The translations under genes and the position numbers were made by a program. Below the pieces are notes generated by a model. It did not search any database and was not told where the DNA came from. It saw nothing but the letters and a program-made list of their open reading frames with translations. From the NCBI RefSeq assembly GCF_009730915.1, contig NC_052478.1, forward strand, positions 13,737,935-13,801,934: a stretch of 64,000 nucleotides of DNA. Direction: 5' to 3'. How positions within the stretch are numbered: the first letter of the stretch is position 1; each line of letters starts with the position of its first letter. This DNA is from Dioscorea cayenensis subsp. rotundata (taxonomy: Eukaryota; Streptophyta; Magnoliopsida; Dioscoreales; Dioscoreaceae). Of this stretch, positions 1 to 14,939 are shown one piece after another.

Positions 1-1548
1 ATAGTTAATCAGAAAAACATTATATAGATAAACACTTTTCCAGCAACCCAAACCAATCCAAGAAATCATAAATTAAATAAATAAAGTAACTTAAAAAAAT
101 ATCATGAATCCATAGAATGATTAAATTAACAACTATTGGTGTAGGTTGACAAAAAAATCTCTAATTAAACAGAATATCATAAAACAAATAAAATAAATAA
201 ATAATATTACTAAATGATGATTAAACATAGTAACAAATTAGCCTTGGAATAATTTTAACAGTAAAAGCCAAGTTAATTAAATAATTACGTAGATGATTAT
301 TGGGAATAAAAAATTTGCATATACATATATGTACATATTTATATGTGGTGTACTTACCTGGAGATACCAAAAATCTAACTCCCACTCGAAGACAAGATCA
401 ATCCTTTTTGAACAACCCTAAAAGCATAATCAAAATCTAATAGCTCAAAACAATAATTTAACACAACCCAAAACATGGATCAAAACCCATGCCAAAATTT
501 AAAGACTCACTTTCTACTCTAACACTAAACATCTAATCACAAGATAACTTAGCCATACCATAGCCAAAAATCATGTTTCAAGGGAAATGACATTTCAACA
601 AACACCTTGTGGGCATAACCAAAACTAAGCAATTAGCCAAGTAGACAAATAAGACACATGCTATTCAATACAAACTAATATCCTTTACTAGCAAAGCAAA
701 GAAGAACTAAAAAAAAATATAATATGCTAGCATAATCTCTTTTTACCCACAAGCTAGGCAACTTAATTCGCAAGAACAAGAAAAAAATTTCAAACAAAAA
801 GCTTACAAGGTTGGATGGCGAAAATTAGGCTGACAACAAGCCCTTGAGGCCGCTCCTAGCTCCATGGCATGCAAGGGAAAAAGTGTATGATTTTCATCGG
901 CTCACCAAGCAAAGGAGGCACAAAGGAAGATAGATGAAGTTTTTGACCGGCGAATCACCTTTTTGAAGCTCCACACCCAAGGTGATGGCATGGCTAATGG
1001 TGAGGTTGATGGTGAGGCTAAGGAATAGAGAGTTCCGGTTAGTGAAGAAACAAATGAAAGAGAAAGCTCATGGCTTTAGGAAAGAAGATAGAGCAACCGT
1101 TTTATTTCCCTTATTTAATGGAGGTGGGGAGTTTTTTTTTATTTAAGATGGGTGGGGTCCAAAGTTTGAGATAGTCGAAATATACCTCCTTGATTTGATG
1201 GTGATCTCCACTTCAAACCCTACTTTTCTGGGCTCTAATATCACTTATGTTGGCGTTTTCCTTAGTTAAGAAATGTTAGATTTAGTTTTTTAGGATTTAT
1301 GTTAGTGGCAGAAAAGAAAGAAGATGGGGCTCAACTCTTTTTATTTCTTTAATCATGATTTAATGTTTTTCTTACATATATTCAATCTCATAATGGACCC
1401 AAACAAATCATATCCATTGATCATCAATAAGGAATAAAACAAACTATTTTGTTTACTTTTAAGTATTTGAAAGAAAAATGGCAGATAGATAGCAATTATG
1501 CTAATTTGTGATTTAACTTATTCATTAGTTTTTTTTTAACTCTCTTAG
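1..1548. other. AT-rich stretch without a recognisable gene
   Basis: No reading frame or conserved protein segment was found on either strand. The part at about 780-1100 is less AT-rich and resembles the leader-like ends of the LTRs elsewhere in the window, so the stretch may be the end of an LTR element cut by the window edge. No terminal dinucleotide pair or target-site duplication could be identified. Confidence 0.35.
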
Positions 1549-2127
1549 GGGGCATTTGGTTTAGAGGAGTGGAGTGGGAATGACTCTTTACATTGGGTAA
1601 GCATTTGTTTGGATGTGGAGTAATGAGAGTGGGAGAGGATTGAGGAAGGAGTGAAGGGGTTGTGGAGAGGTATTCACAATCATGAGAAAAATGGGGGGAT
1701 TCTTGATTCCTTACTCATGAAATGACCATATTGCCCTTGTGTAAATACCTATCTCCTGTAATTAGTTATATAGATTAGGTAATTAATTATTTATTATAAT
1801 ATTAATAATAAATTTGGAAATTAATCAATATTAACGGCTAAAAAAATAATTATTATGATTCATAATATATTTATTTAAAAGTATATTAAAATTGGTAATT
1901 AATTATTTATTATAATTAATTATTTGCTAAATATTGATGTTAACAAAAAAAAATTTGAGATTTGGTGGCTTATTAAAATTAAATATTTATTTATAATGAT
2001 TAATTTAGTTTAATACTTAAACATTTTTTAAAAACATAATCCTCACAACTCATTTGTATAAAAGACATAATAGTCATTTTATCATATTTTCTTTTTTTTA
2101 CTTTTCTTATTCCCAATAAACTACATC

Positions 2128-5100
2128 TGTCACACCCACCCCTTCTACCAAGGTAAATGTGGCACCCATCAATTAAAAATTTCTTTTTAACTGGAAATTG
2201 ACACCCTGTTTTAAAACAAAATCAGACTTACAGATTTCGATGTACAACTTTACACCAACTAATGGTTCAAATACATAAATATAACAAATATAATTACTCT
2301 AATTTGCGGGTACAACCACTACAAGATCACGACATCAATAAATAGGAAAAAAAAGGGACCCACTGCAGTCTGGACTCAACCCTGACTAGCTCTAAACTCG
2401 ATCAGGCAATCTAGGGTCCTGCTCCTGCAGCTACAGCACATTCAGTTGGTCGATAGTGGCTCAATAATTTTAAATAAGTAAATGTAGTGTACATAAAGCA
2501 TATAAAGATCAATTTTAACAAATAATTTCAAAACTTTCACAAAGACCAAAATTTTGGTAAAATACAACTATAAAGAGCTTTTGAAACTTAATTTCATCAC
2601 AAATCAACATTAAATCAATTTTTCCAAAAATCCAAATTATTGTGAGAGACTGCCCTCCTAAGAGTGACAGCTGGGCTTCGCCCCCTCATTACAATTCAAA
2701 TTAACAAGTAATATAAAAACCGTCCTCAAATCCACAGCCTGAAAACTCTCCTCCCCGACTTAGCCATCGCCACGACTAGGTTGGGAGCCGCCAAGGTCTT
2801 CATAACCTTGACATTGGCCCATCGGTCCCATGTGGTGACCCCGAGATCCCGATGTATCATCCAATCAGGGCTCTATGCTCCCACCTGATCTGGACAAATC
2901 AACACTCAGGTCCACCACGCCACCTCTAAAGGCTGACTCGTGGGAACCCACTACTGCAGTAGTCGGCCCTTAGCCCGCCGTCACCATCCAAACCATCATA
3001 TAGACATAGCAATAATACAATCGGTATAAATCATAACACAGGATCCTTATCCAGGACAATCATTCACATCTCGGAAATAAACATTATTTTCCACAAAGCC
3101 AATGCCAAAAGTATAACAATGCATAAACCAGTAAAGTCCAGATCCATGATAGCATTCCTATATAAGGAATGAAAACCAATTCCACAAACAATGCCGATAA
3201 AACATTTTAATATGCTCATATGGTTTCACAAATCATTCCAAATCAAAACATATGTAACCATCAAAAATAAAAACATGAACTAAATAATTAAATCATATAT
3301 ACGTGTATTTTTCACTATTTGAAAATACATATAATTATACAAAATCATGTATAGCAATACGATCGTCATGGCACATCAACGGAAAATAAATAATAATAAA
3401 TATAAGTATATTTCAATAGTATACGCAATTAAATATAATAAAATGAAATAATTAAACCATCATTTCCAAAATACTAACCATTAAATAATTATATCAAAAT
3501 AATAATAATTAAATAATTATTTTCAAAATAATAATAATTATCCAATAATTTAAATAATAGTCACTATCAACTCACCTGCTGTCCTTGGATTCCTTGCTAG
3601 ACCTGAAACTCTCTCCCAAGACTGAACAACACCTAACAAGATAACATAATAAAAAAAATAAATACCACAATTAAACCTAAGAGAAAATACAAGAAAACAA
3701 TAATAGACTCTCTATTGGGCCCACTCACTCCAGTCGGTTAAAACCCGACCTTGCATAATCCAACTAGCTTTCAATTGCACTTAAACCAACTCAATTTAGG
3801 GTAAACACTGCTGAACCAATCTGAACTAACCTAAATTCCACTGAACCAAGCGCAATTTCACTGAACCAAACTCAATTTCACTGAACCAACCTCAATCTAG
3901 CCAACAAGCCTTGAACCAACTCCAATTCTTGTACAAAATCTGCTGAACCAGTTTGGTTCAACTGAACCCAAATTTTCCTTGAATTGGTTCAGCCCAAATC
4001 CTTAGCCCAACATCCAAACCAAGCCCAAATAAGTCTTAATCCACTCAATTTAACCAATCAATTCAAGTCCAAAAACACTCAACTTGATTTGATCAAACTT
4101 AGACCAAAATCAATTCAATTGAACCCAACCACTCCAATTCTCATCCAAACCCAATTCCATTTCATTTAAGTGAACTTGACCAAACCAAATCAAATACACT
4201 TCACTTGATTTGATCAAGCCCACTCAACCAAATTAAACCCAACTCAATCAATTCAATTCAACTCAACCAAATCAATTCCAACTTAGTTTGATCTAACCAA
4301 ATCAATTTGGCTATACCCAACCAATTCCAATCCAACCATCATCATTAACATCTTAATCATCATCATCATCATCAATTAATTAACCAAACCAAACACTAAT
4401 CTCGGTGCTACAGTAATACTACAGTAAACCCGAAAATCTCATCCTCCATTCAAGCTAGATTCATCATGAATACAAGGTTTTCCAACATCTAAACATCTCA
4501 CAATAACAAATTCATCATTCTCATTAATATCTCTTCAAATCCATTATCATTTTCATCAAATTCAATACATATACAAACATGCATACATACACTCTCATTC
4601 ATTAAAAATACACCAAGAAAAGCTCTTACCATGTAAAACTATTCCTCCGGCGAGCTCCATCTGACGATCTCCAAGTCCCTCTATTTAAAAACCTCCAATT
4701 TTTTCATTTCTTCAATTATTCTTTTCCTCTCTCGGGTTATTGTAGTAAATGGAGAAGAAGATGAACAAAACCATCAAAAATCTAGATTTTTCTCCAACTT
4801 ATGTTTTCAGCCGAAATTCACTTTTAGTCCCTCAAAATATAATTTCTTACAAAACAGTCCCTGAAAAGTTTATCAATGGTCGCTGAATCATGAAATAGTA
4901 TTCTAAAAAGGTCCTTTTAAACTATCCAATGGTCCCTGAAGTATAACACAGTATTTAAAAATGGTCCCTACCGCCTTACCTTTCAGTCCTTAGGTTTGAG
5001 AAACATTTCATATCAATCCTTTTTTTATTACTCTTTAAGCCAAAATCTTTTAACACTTTTACATTTAGGTCCTTATTTTCCCACTTGGGGTTTCTCAACA

Positions 5101-5189
5101 AGATTTCTATGTAGAAAAGTCTTACCGCAACTGTAGTAATACCCTGAATATATTTTTCCAACATTTAACCAAAAGTTCAGGGTATTACA
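2128..5189 (-). mobile_element. Solo LTR, 3.06 kb, TSD ACATC
   Basis: The segment begins TGTCACACCC and ends GGGTATTACA on the plus strand, so it has the TG...CA ends of an LTR, and it is flanked on both sides by the same five bases ACATC (2123-2127 and 5190-5194). No internal retrotransposon coding region is present, so this is a solo LTR left by recombination between two LTRs. Read on the minus strand it starts TGTAATACCC and ends GTGTGACA, the same ends as the LTR at 29341-31456, suggesting one broad family. A Gypsy assignment is inference from LTR length and ends. Confidence 0.82.
3780..4340. repeat. Degenerate CTGAACCAA/CTCAATT-rich low-complexity block
   Basis: Inside the solo LTR, short variants of CACTGAACCAA and CAACTCAATT recur many times. 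The open frame here (3984-4169) is a by-product of this C/A-rich composition and is not a gene. Confidence 0.6.
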
Positions 5190-5290
5190 ACATCGTCAAT
5201 CCTTCCAACCAAACACAATCCCTCTCATTCTCATTACAATGCTACACCTTTCCATTCCATTCCTTGTAAAAAAAAGGCTCCTTAGTAATT

Positions 5291-7100
5291 TTTTTTATCT
5301 AGTCATTTCTTAAGTAACTTTTCAAAGTATTCATTCCTTGCTATATTTAACTTACTTTCTACTTGTTCAACTTTAGATACAAGACCATCTAAATACTTTA
5401 ATAGTAAACTTATAACTTACACAAACCAACACCCCACTATTTTAATATAACACCACAAATTCTAACTCAAAATACATAGTTTAACCAAAAAAAAAAAATT
5501 AATTTTAAGACAATTTCCCAAATCATTTTATGTAAATCAAACCAACATTGGTAAGTTAAATGCCATGATATAAAGAGCACCAAAAAAAATACAAATAAAA
5601 AGATTTTTTTTTCTTTTTTTTTTTTTGTGTACCAGTAACAACGAAAGATATTAAAGTTTTAAAAAGCAAAAATTTTGGCCCATATGTTGCATTTTGATTT
5701 GCATCAAACATCTGGTGTATGTCGGATATTTTATACAACGTTTATTTTAATATAATTATTTATACATTTTTTAAAATATTGCTTCAAACACAGAAAGATA
5801 ATATGTAATATTTAACTTAGTTTCTAATATTTGATTTAGGGTTAGGAAAAAAAATTGGATTTTTATTTTTATTATTTTTTTGCACTCGGTGGCATGAGTA
5901 ATGTGTAATTAATTCAGTGTTCAATTGGTTATTAAGAAAGGAAATAATAAGGGCTAACCAAATTGAACTGATGAATTTACCTAGGTTAGTCTCTGGCCTG
6001 CCCTAAAAGTCATCAACTGAATCCCCACATATCTAACACCAGTCTCTGGCCTGCCCTAAAAGTTATAAATAAAAAATAAAAAAAATCCCCACATATCTTG
6101 CCTCTTATTTCTTCTCCTTTAATTTTCCCCTCTTATTTCACCAGTAAAACTAACACCAGTCATATTGTACGGATCCACAACTATCACACTATGACACATT
6201 GGCACATTCCAAAAGTCTATTTTACATAAATATATTAGTCTGGCCAATAGAACAGCATACATGTCAGAGGCAATTATAACATTTTAGCCCCTCCTTCCAA
6301 ACAAAATTTGACACATAACGAAATTCTTATCCAATTATAGCTATAATCCATGAACAAGATAATAAAATAAAACTTTTTGGTAGACAATGCATTATTAGAA
6401 GGAAATGCATATTCTTTTGTTTATAATAATGAGTGAGTAGATAAATCAAATGACCCCATTTTGTCCCTAGTGAAAAACCCATCTATCAACATCATGACCT
6501 AAAATATAACCTGTTGTGCCCATTTGTAACTCAGCTCCCAACTTTTTGAGGGAACAGACAGTATACTCATCAGAGAGTTGCATCATCATACATTTCAGCA
6601 TGAGCACCATTAATTTAGATCAAGAACCCACAAGTGCTCTTAAAAAACATGTTGGGTGTCATCAGGACACGAGAAGTGGATGTCAACATGATGAGCTGAT
6701 CATGATATTATAAGCCAAAATATTTTTCCCACCGTCAGCATTCAGATCACAAATTGAAATGAAACCAATGAAATGTAAATCCTTTCTTTCTACAAATTTA
6801 CATTAAAGTATAGTAAGGGGCAAAAACAAAAAAATGAAGAAAGATAACGTTAGTTAGGAGGAGGGGAGGGTGGGCCAGTGCTGGAATTGCAAAAGAAACC
6901 TCTCATGGTTGTAAATCTGTCTTGTCTGGAAGCTCTAGACACAAGCTCACAAGACATTACAGCTCATTAAATTGTCATTAACCCAGAGCTCCAACATTCC
7001 TCTTACCTCTTGTGTGTTAATGACCCCCAAAAAGCCAATTATTAATGTTGCATGCAGTGCATCATCTTTCTGGCATAATAAAGGCCGTTTTGTATGTTAT
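5291..7100. other. Intergenic, no gene seen
   Basis: AT-rich sequence downstream of the CKX stop codon. A short direct repeat containing CTCTGGCCTGCCCTAAAAG occurs at about 5989-6010 and again at about 6042-6062. Open frames here lack any recognisable protein family. Confidence 0.5.
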
Positions 7101-9549
<2,449 letters not shown>

Positions 9550-9730
9550 TAGAGAGGTTGAGGAAAGGGAGATGGGGGAGGATTGGTGTGTGGATTGTAA
9601 TATATAAAAAGGAGTTGGAAGAGTGGTACAAGGGATGGGAACAAAATCTTGGTGGCAGGGAGTGGGAACTAGGTAGTGGTAGTGAGAGAAAGATGATGAT
9701 GATGATGATGATGGTAGGCTTTGTGAGATC

Positions 9731-9738
9731 TCTATATA
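9731..9738 (-). promoter_or_regulatory. Candidate TATA box of the CKX gene
   Basis: On the minus strand this reads TATATAGA, about 180 bases upstream of the CKX start codon. Position and sequence fit a plant TATA box, but AT-rich DNA gives such matches by chance. Confidence 0.3.
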
Positions 9739-9749
9739 TTTCTTTCTTT

Positions 9750-11034
9750 GTTGCGCATATACATGCAACATGCAAAGATTCGGATGAAGCTTTGGGTAGG
9801 ATTGTTGATGATTGTGTTCTCTGTGTTCCCCTTTTGGCTTTAAATTTCATACTTATTATCTTGGTGGTATATTTTATGTTTAATTTACATTATCAAGGGA
9901 GTGTTTCCTTTTGGTTTGGAGCTACAAACTTCAGAATAGTGTAGCACCAATAATAGAAGGAAAGTGATATTTAATGGGTCGTAATTTTTCTTTTATTTTA
10001 TTGTGTTTTAATATGTAAAATTAATGTCATTAGGAAGATTATACTACAAGTTTTAGGCTTGCATATAAGAAACTAAAGCCTAAACCTAATGTATTTCAAA
10101 TAGTGTGTGTTTTTGGACCACCATAACATAGAAAATATAGGAAATTATGGAATAAAAGATAAAAATATGTAACATATGAGTTTTAGATTATAGTGGAAAT
10201 TAATAAAAAGTGAATGGACTCGGTCAATTTGGTAGCCTTCTAAATCAAACATCATCACAAATAAATCGAAGTAATAATTTATATGCATCTCATTCTAATG
10301 TAGCCTTCCATCTACGATGTTTGTTTAATTTATTTATTATCAACAAGATTTGATTTCCAAATATGAACTTCTTGTTGTAATTAGATATTTTAGTTAAATT
10401 TTTACCACCAACATTGAAGAATTTGTATTGTAATTATAACTTCTAATTTAGTTTCAATATCTATTAAAATAATTTTGATATTAAAAGTGAGCTGATTAGA
10501 ATTTTTTTTTTGTGGCTAAAATGAAAAAAAAATGCTTATATTTTGTAAATAAAAATAATAAAATAACTATTATATACTATATCTCCAATGTTAAATAATA
10601 CAGGGGAAAATACCTTGACAAATTGCATGATCCAAACTTAATAAACTAGATTTAGGTATTTACTCATCTGACAGGGAACAAATGTTTAGAAGTTGTTAAG
10701 CTCATCCGCTCATCTAAAGAAGAAGATGGACTCTACAATAATGGGCCTGAAGAATTGCCAAGCAATCGAAAGGAAGAGAAAGACTCTCTAAAAGCTACAA
10801 AGCCCTCTTGGCCATCTAATAGAATGAATTGAATCACTAAAGATGTGAAACTAAATTGGTATGGAGACTATATAAGACTAGAATGGTTTGCATTGGCAAG
10901 GAGATGACTTAATCGAGAATTCCACTATCGTAGACCCCAAACCGTTATCCCCACCCATCTACCTCAACCCCTTTCCCCTTATATGGATGCTTATGGATGC
11001 TTCTCGCTTGACTTAAACATAAAAGCATCCTTAG
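9750..11034. other. CKX upstream region, no gene seen
   Basis: AT-rich sequence between the CKX gene and the left end of the CACTA element. No conserved coding segment recognised. Confidence 0.5.
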
Positions 11035-11319
11035 TAGCACTACAAAAAAATTGTTATATAGTGACAGTCAAAATTCCGTCACTAAAACCTCAATATTTGT
11101 CACTATAGCCATTTTCATGCTATACCGACAGCCATGAACCCTATTGCAACAGTGAAATTTTCGTCAAATTATCCTTCGACACTATAGACTTATATTGACA
11201 AAAATTACATCTGTTGCAATATCCCATCAGGATGTACCGATAGCATTGAGTATGTAACTATAACCTATATTGACAGAGATGCCCGTCACTATATCATTTT
11301 TCTTAAATCAATTATTAAA

Positions 11320-11700
11320 TTGTTTACTGACGGATAATACCGTCAGTATATCTACATTGATGAAATTTTGAAAAATTTTTACTGACGGATAATACTGTTA
11401 GTATATCTACAGTGATAAAATTTTGAAAAGTTTTTACTAACGGATAATACCGTCAATATATCTATAATGATTAAATTTCTTAAAGTTTTTACTGACAAAT
11501 TATACCATCAGTATATTTATAGTGATTATTAAATTTCTAAAAGTTTTTACTGACGGATAATACCGTCAGTATGTCTATAGTGATTAAATTTCTAAAAGTT
11601 TTTACTGACAAATAATATCGTTAGTATATCTATTATGATAATTTCTAAAAGTTTTTACTGACGAGTAATACCGTCAGTATATCTATAGTGATGAAATTTT
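11320..11700. repeat. Subterminal tandem repeats of CACTA element 1
   Basis: About seven imperfect copies of a 52-60-base unit. The unit contains the near-palindrome TACTGACGGATAATACCGTC followed by AGTATATCTA and a short AT spacer. Subterminal repeats of this kind are known transposase-binding sites in En/Spm-type elements; that role is inferred here. Confidence 0.8.
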
Positions 11701-12168
11701 TTGATAATATCATCATTATACCTATACATTTTTTGCATATTATATAATTTATAATATTTTTCACCTGATAATAAATAAAAACAAAAATGATAAATAACAA
11801 AATAAAAAACAATTTTATTGATTAAATCAAAAGACACATAAATAAATCCTTCATTGATAGCGCTGATAAATTTCCAATCCAGAGATAAATTTCCAACAAC
11901 GCAAGCTCATCATACTGAGAAAGCCAAATAGATTCTTTGTTAAACTAAAAAAATAAAGTACACACACACAAAACATAAACCAATCAAACATCTAAATGGT
12001 ACTGCACACTATGCTCTTTCCACACTCCTTCCTCCAAGTACTTCTCATAGAAACATGTTTCTCCATCTGTTTTCAGTATTAATACCCCTGTACTCTTTGT
12101 CCCAAACACTCCCTGTTTCCCATCAAAATACTAAATTAAAAAGAAAAAAACCAATAACAAGTTTGACC

Positions 12169-12172
<4 letters not shown>

Positions 12173-12245
<73 letters not shown>
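12173..12245. repeat. (AT)n microsatellite
   Basis: Uninterrupted AT dinucleotide run of about 70 bases. The open frames that cross it on both strands are artefacts. Another (AT)n run lies at about 12704-12737 and an (AC)n run at about 13602-13642. Confidence 0.9.
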
Positions 12246-12255
<10 letters not shown>

Positions 12256-12699
12256 AATATATAATAACCAGTTCGGTGTCCGTTTCAACATAGTTTGAGC
12301 TCAGTCTGTGTTCCCAATCAGAGTCACACCCAGTGTTTGGCAACCTATCATTCTCAACCTTCACTCTTTTTCCCATCAACTTCTCCATCATCTCCTTCGC
12401 AACAATTTCTTTATCTCCAGTACTCCTCAACATCTCCTTCAAACTCTCACCAAGTACTTGTGCCTGCAAACATTATTATAAACACATATTCCTAAACATA
12501 TGATAATAACAATATATTATTACTTTATGCCATGGAGTATCCAGTCTAGCACAAGTAAAAACATGAAGTCCTGGACTTACAACTTGAACACACACAGGCT
12601 CACCTTTCTGCCTGTTCGAAACATACACCATAATTTTCAAACAAACATAAAAAAAGAGAGTAGTAAGAATTAGTACAGCCATGCAATTTATTCACAACA

Positions 12700-12739
<40 letters not shown>

Positions 12740-13610
12740 CAATGATAAGAAACACCAAAGCTATAAAATTCAAATATTATAAAGAGTTGTATATGTTTAT
12801 AGTTATATATGTGATATGATTATGAAGAACACAGTTATAACTAATAATTAATCAATCAATGATTAGTACAAATGAAGCTCAAAGTTGTCAAAAAACGAAC
12901 AGTTAGTTCCATTGAGTTAACAAATCATAAATCATCCTTCATTTTCGGGTTAATTTAAAAAAAATAATAAAGTTAAGAAAGAGCCTATTCACATATAAGT
13001 CACTCATAATTTGATCAATATAATCAATGGATTAAAGAACTCAAGATCACACACGCACGCACACATATTTTCATGATCTATACCATTAATTAGAAGTATC
13101 ATTAAGCATCTAAATAATGTTGAAAATTTATGACAACATAAAATTTGGTGTATACAAAGCAGAAAGGAGATCATATATAAGAAAAATAACTAGTGGGCAT
13201 TATTCCAGTTAAAACTATACCTTAATTTGGGTTGAGCTGGCCAATATATGTTTGACAATAAGCCATACAAATATAATCAATAGTATGGACATCAAATTCC
13301 ACAAAATAAATAAACCTAACTAGAGTAACAAATTAATCCAAAAAATCTTGAAGATCCGATCTTTAATTTTGATTAGTAAAATACCCATAATCTACATCAT
13401 TAAGCATCAATAATTACTTTGATCAAACAAGAAATGGCAAATATTATGGCTGAAATTTTCACAGAAAACTATGAACTAAATAACCCAGAAAGATAACAGC
13501 GCCATCAAGTTTCATACACTAATCCCCCAAGATCCATTCAAATCCAATGTTTTGCACAACCAAATAAACCTATAAATAACAACTCAAGAAAACCCTAATC
13601 CACACACACA

Positions 13611-13643
<33 letters not shown>

Positions 13644-14939
13644 GACGCACCAAAATCACCATTCCTGCAAAAAAAACCTATCGATATATGATGAGATCCA
13701 TGAAAATCCATAGAAACCAGGAAGCTGATATATAGCAACCATAAATGGAGTTTTGAAGATCCAAACAAATAAGATATATATTAAAAGTAAAGTAATTCCA
13801 TTTCTGATAAAAATTCCAAGACATCCAATCAAACACAACCTCACTTAATTAAATGAATTTATTAATTGATTATCCACTCTAATACATAAGAAACTACTAC
13901 CATATGGGATGTGTCAGCAACTTTATTAATGGAAAAATAGAGACACAATGCATTACACACATGACATTAAATAACTGCTTCATCATCATATTATTCTTCA
14001 GTGATCCTCAATATGTGATCACTTTGTAGCTGCCGTCAATGATGGCCAAATAACATGAAGAACAAGTTTTTAAGTGGGAAAGCTAATAGTAACTTCTTGC
14101 ACAAAATATAGAACAAAATAAGTAGTAGAAAAGCGCCAAAGAGAGTGAAGCAAGCAATAGTAATCTCTAGAGTTGAGAAAAATTGTGGACAAAGAGATGA
14201 ATAGGATGAGAAAGTGTGCAATGAGGAAAAGGAAACAACACCATCTCCATGTCCCCACGTTTGATCATTAATCTTCATGATCCAAGTAAAACTTCTCATT
14301 GTTCGTTGGAGAAGCATAGCTTTTCAGTTTTCTTTTGTTGTTACTTTTTTTTTTTTTCCTTTTTTTTTCTTCTCTATGTTTTAGCAAGCCACTTGTGCTT
14401 TAAGAATATGGTGTGTGCACGTGATGATGCTGTGCATCCAGATTGTGAATTATTTATCAACTACTTTATATGATAAATGAATGATAAATAGAGGCTGAAA
14501 GGTCATTATTGAGACAGTAAACAATGATCAAAGAGATTGTACAAATAGTATTACCTGCTAGTGATATTAAGTGATCAAAACCCTCACTGAGCTTCCAAAA
14601 GCCTCACTCGAATGAAATCGGGATTCAATTTGTTATTTATACTGTAACACACATGAGACAAGTGTTAGCTTTGCAAGTAAACATATCATTGAGCATACAT
14701 GTAAACATCATCAGAAACACTGAATCATTGAAAACATAAGAAGAATATTATCTCTCCAATTAGTTTTTAGTAGAACGGGAATAATAATCTTTGCTAGTAA
14801 ATATCAATTGTCTTGGACAAAAGATATGCCAAGAAGCTTCATTGTAATACTCTTGATTATGCAAGACAAAAATAACTGTCATAAATTTAAATGTGAATTC
14901 TCATTTTAGCACTTGCCTGTAAAGAAAATCTCTTGTCAT

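Larger units (their letters stand above)
1549..5290. mobile_element. Possible MITE-like element split by a solo LTR
   Basis: The left flank of the solo LTR starts with GGGGGCATTTGGTTTAGAG and has GAGTAATGAGAGTGGGAGAGG about 70 bases further in. The right flank (5195-5275), read on the opposite strand, contains the related GTAATGAGAATGAGAGGG followed by a TTTGGTTGG motif. This suggests a foldback element of about 0.7 kb that was entered by the LTR. A clean terminal inverted repeat and its duplication were not found on the right, so boundaries are approximate. Confidence 0.3.

Noticed and set aside
3984-4169. Open frame rich in Q, N, P and L
   Set aside because: It results from the degenerate CTGAACCAA-type repeats of the solo LTR.
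12173-12469. Minus-strand open frame with GESLKEMLRSTGDKEIVAKE
   Set aside because: Half of it is translated (AT)n microsatellite, and no family or splice borders could be identified for the rest. It could be part of a captured exon but the support is too weak.
13604-13642. (AC)n run as part of a CRISPR-like array
   Set aside because: It is a simple dinucleotide microsatellite; there are no spacers, and the sequence is plant nuclear DNA.
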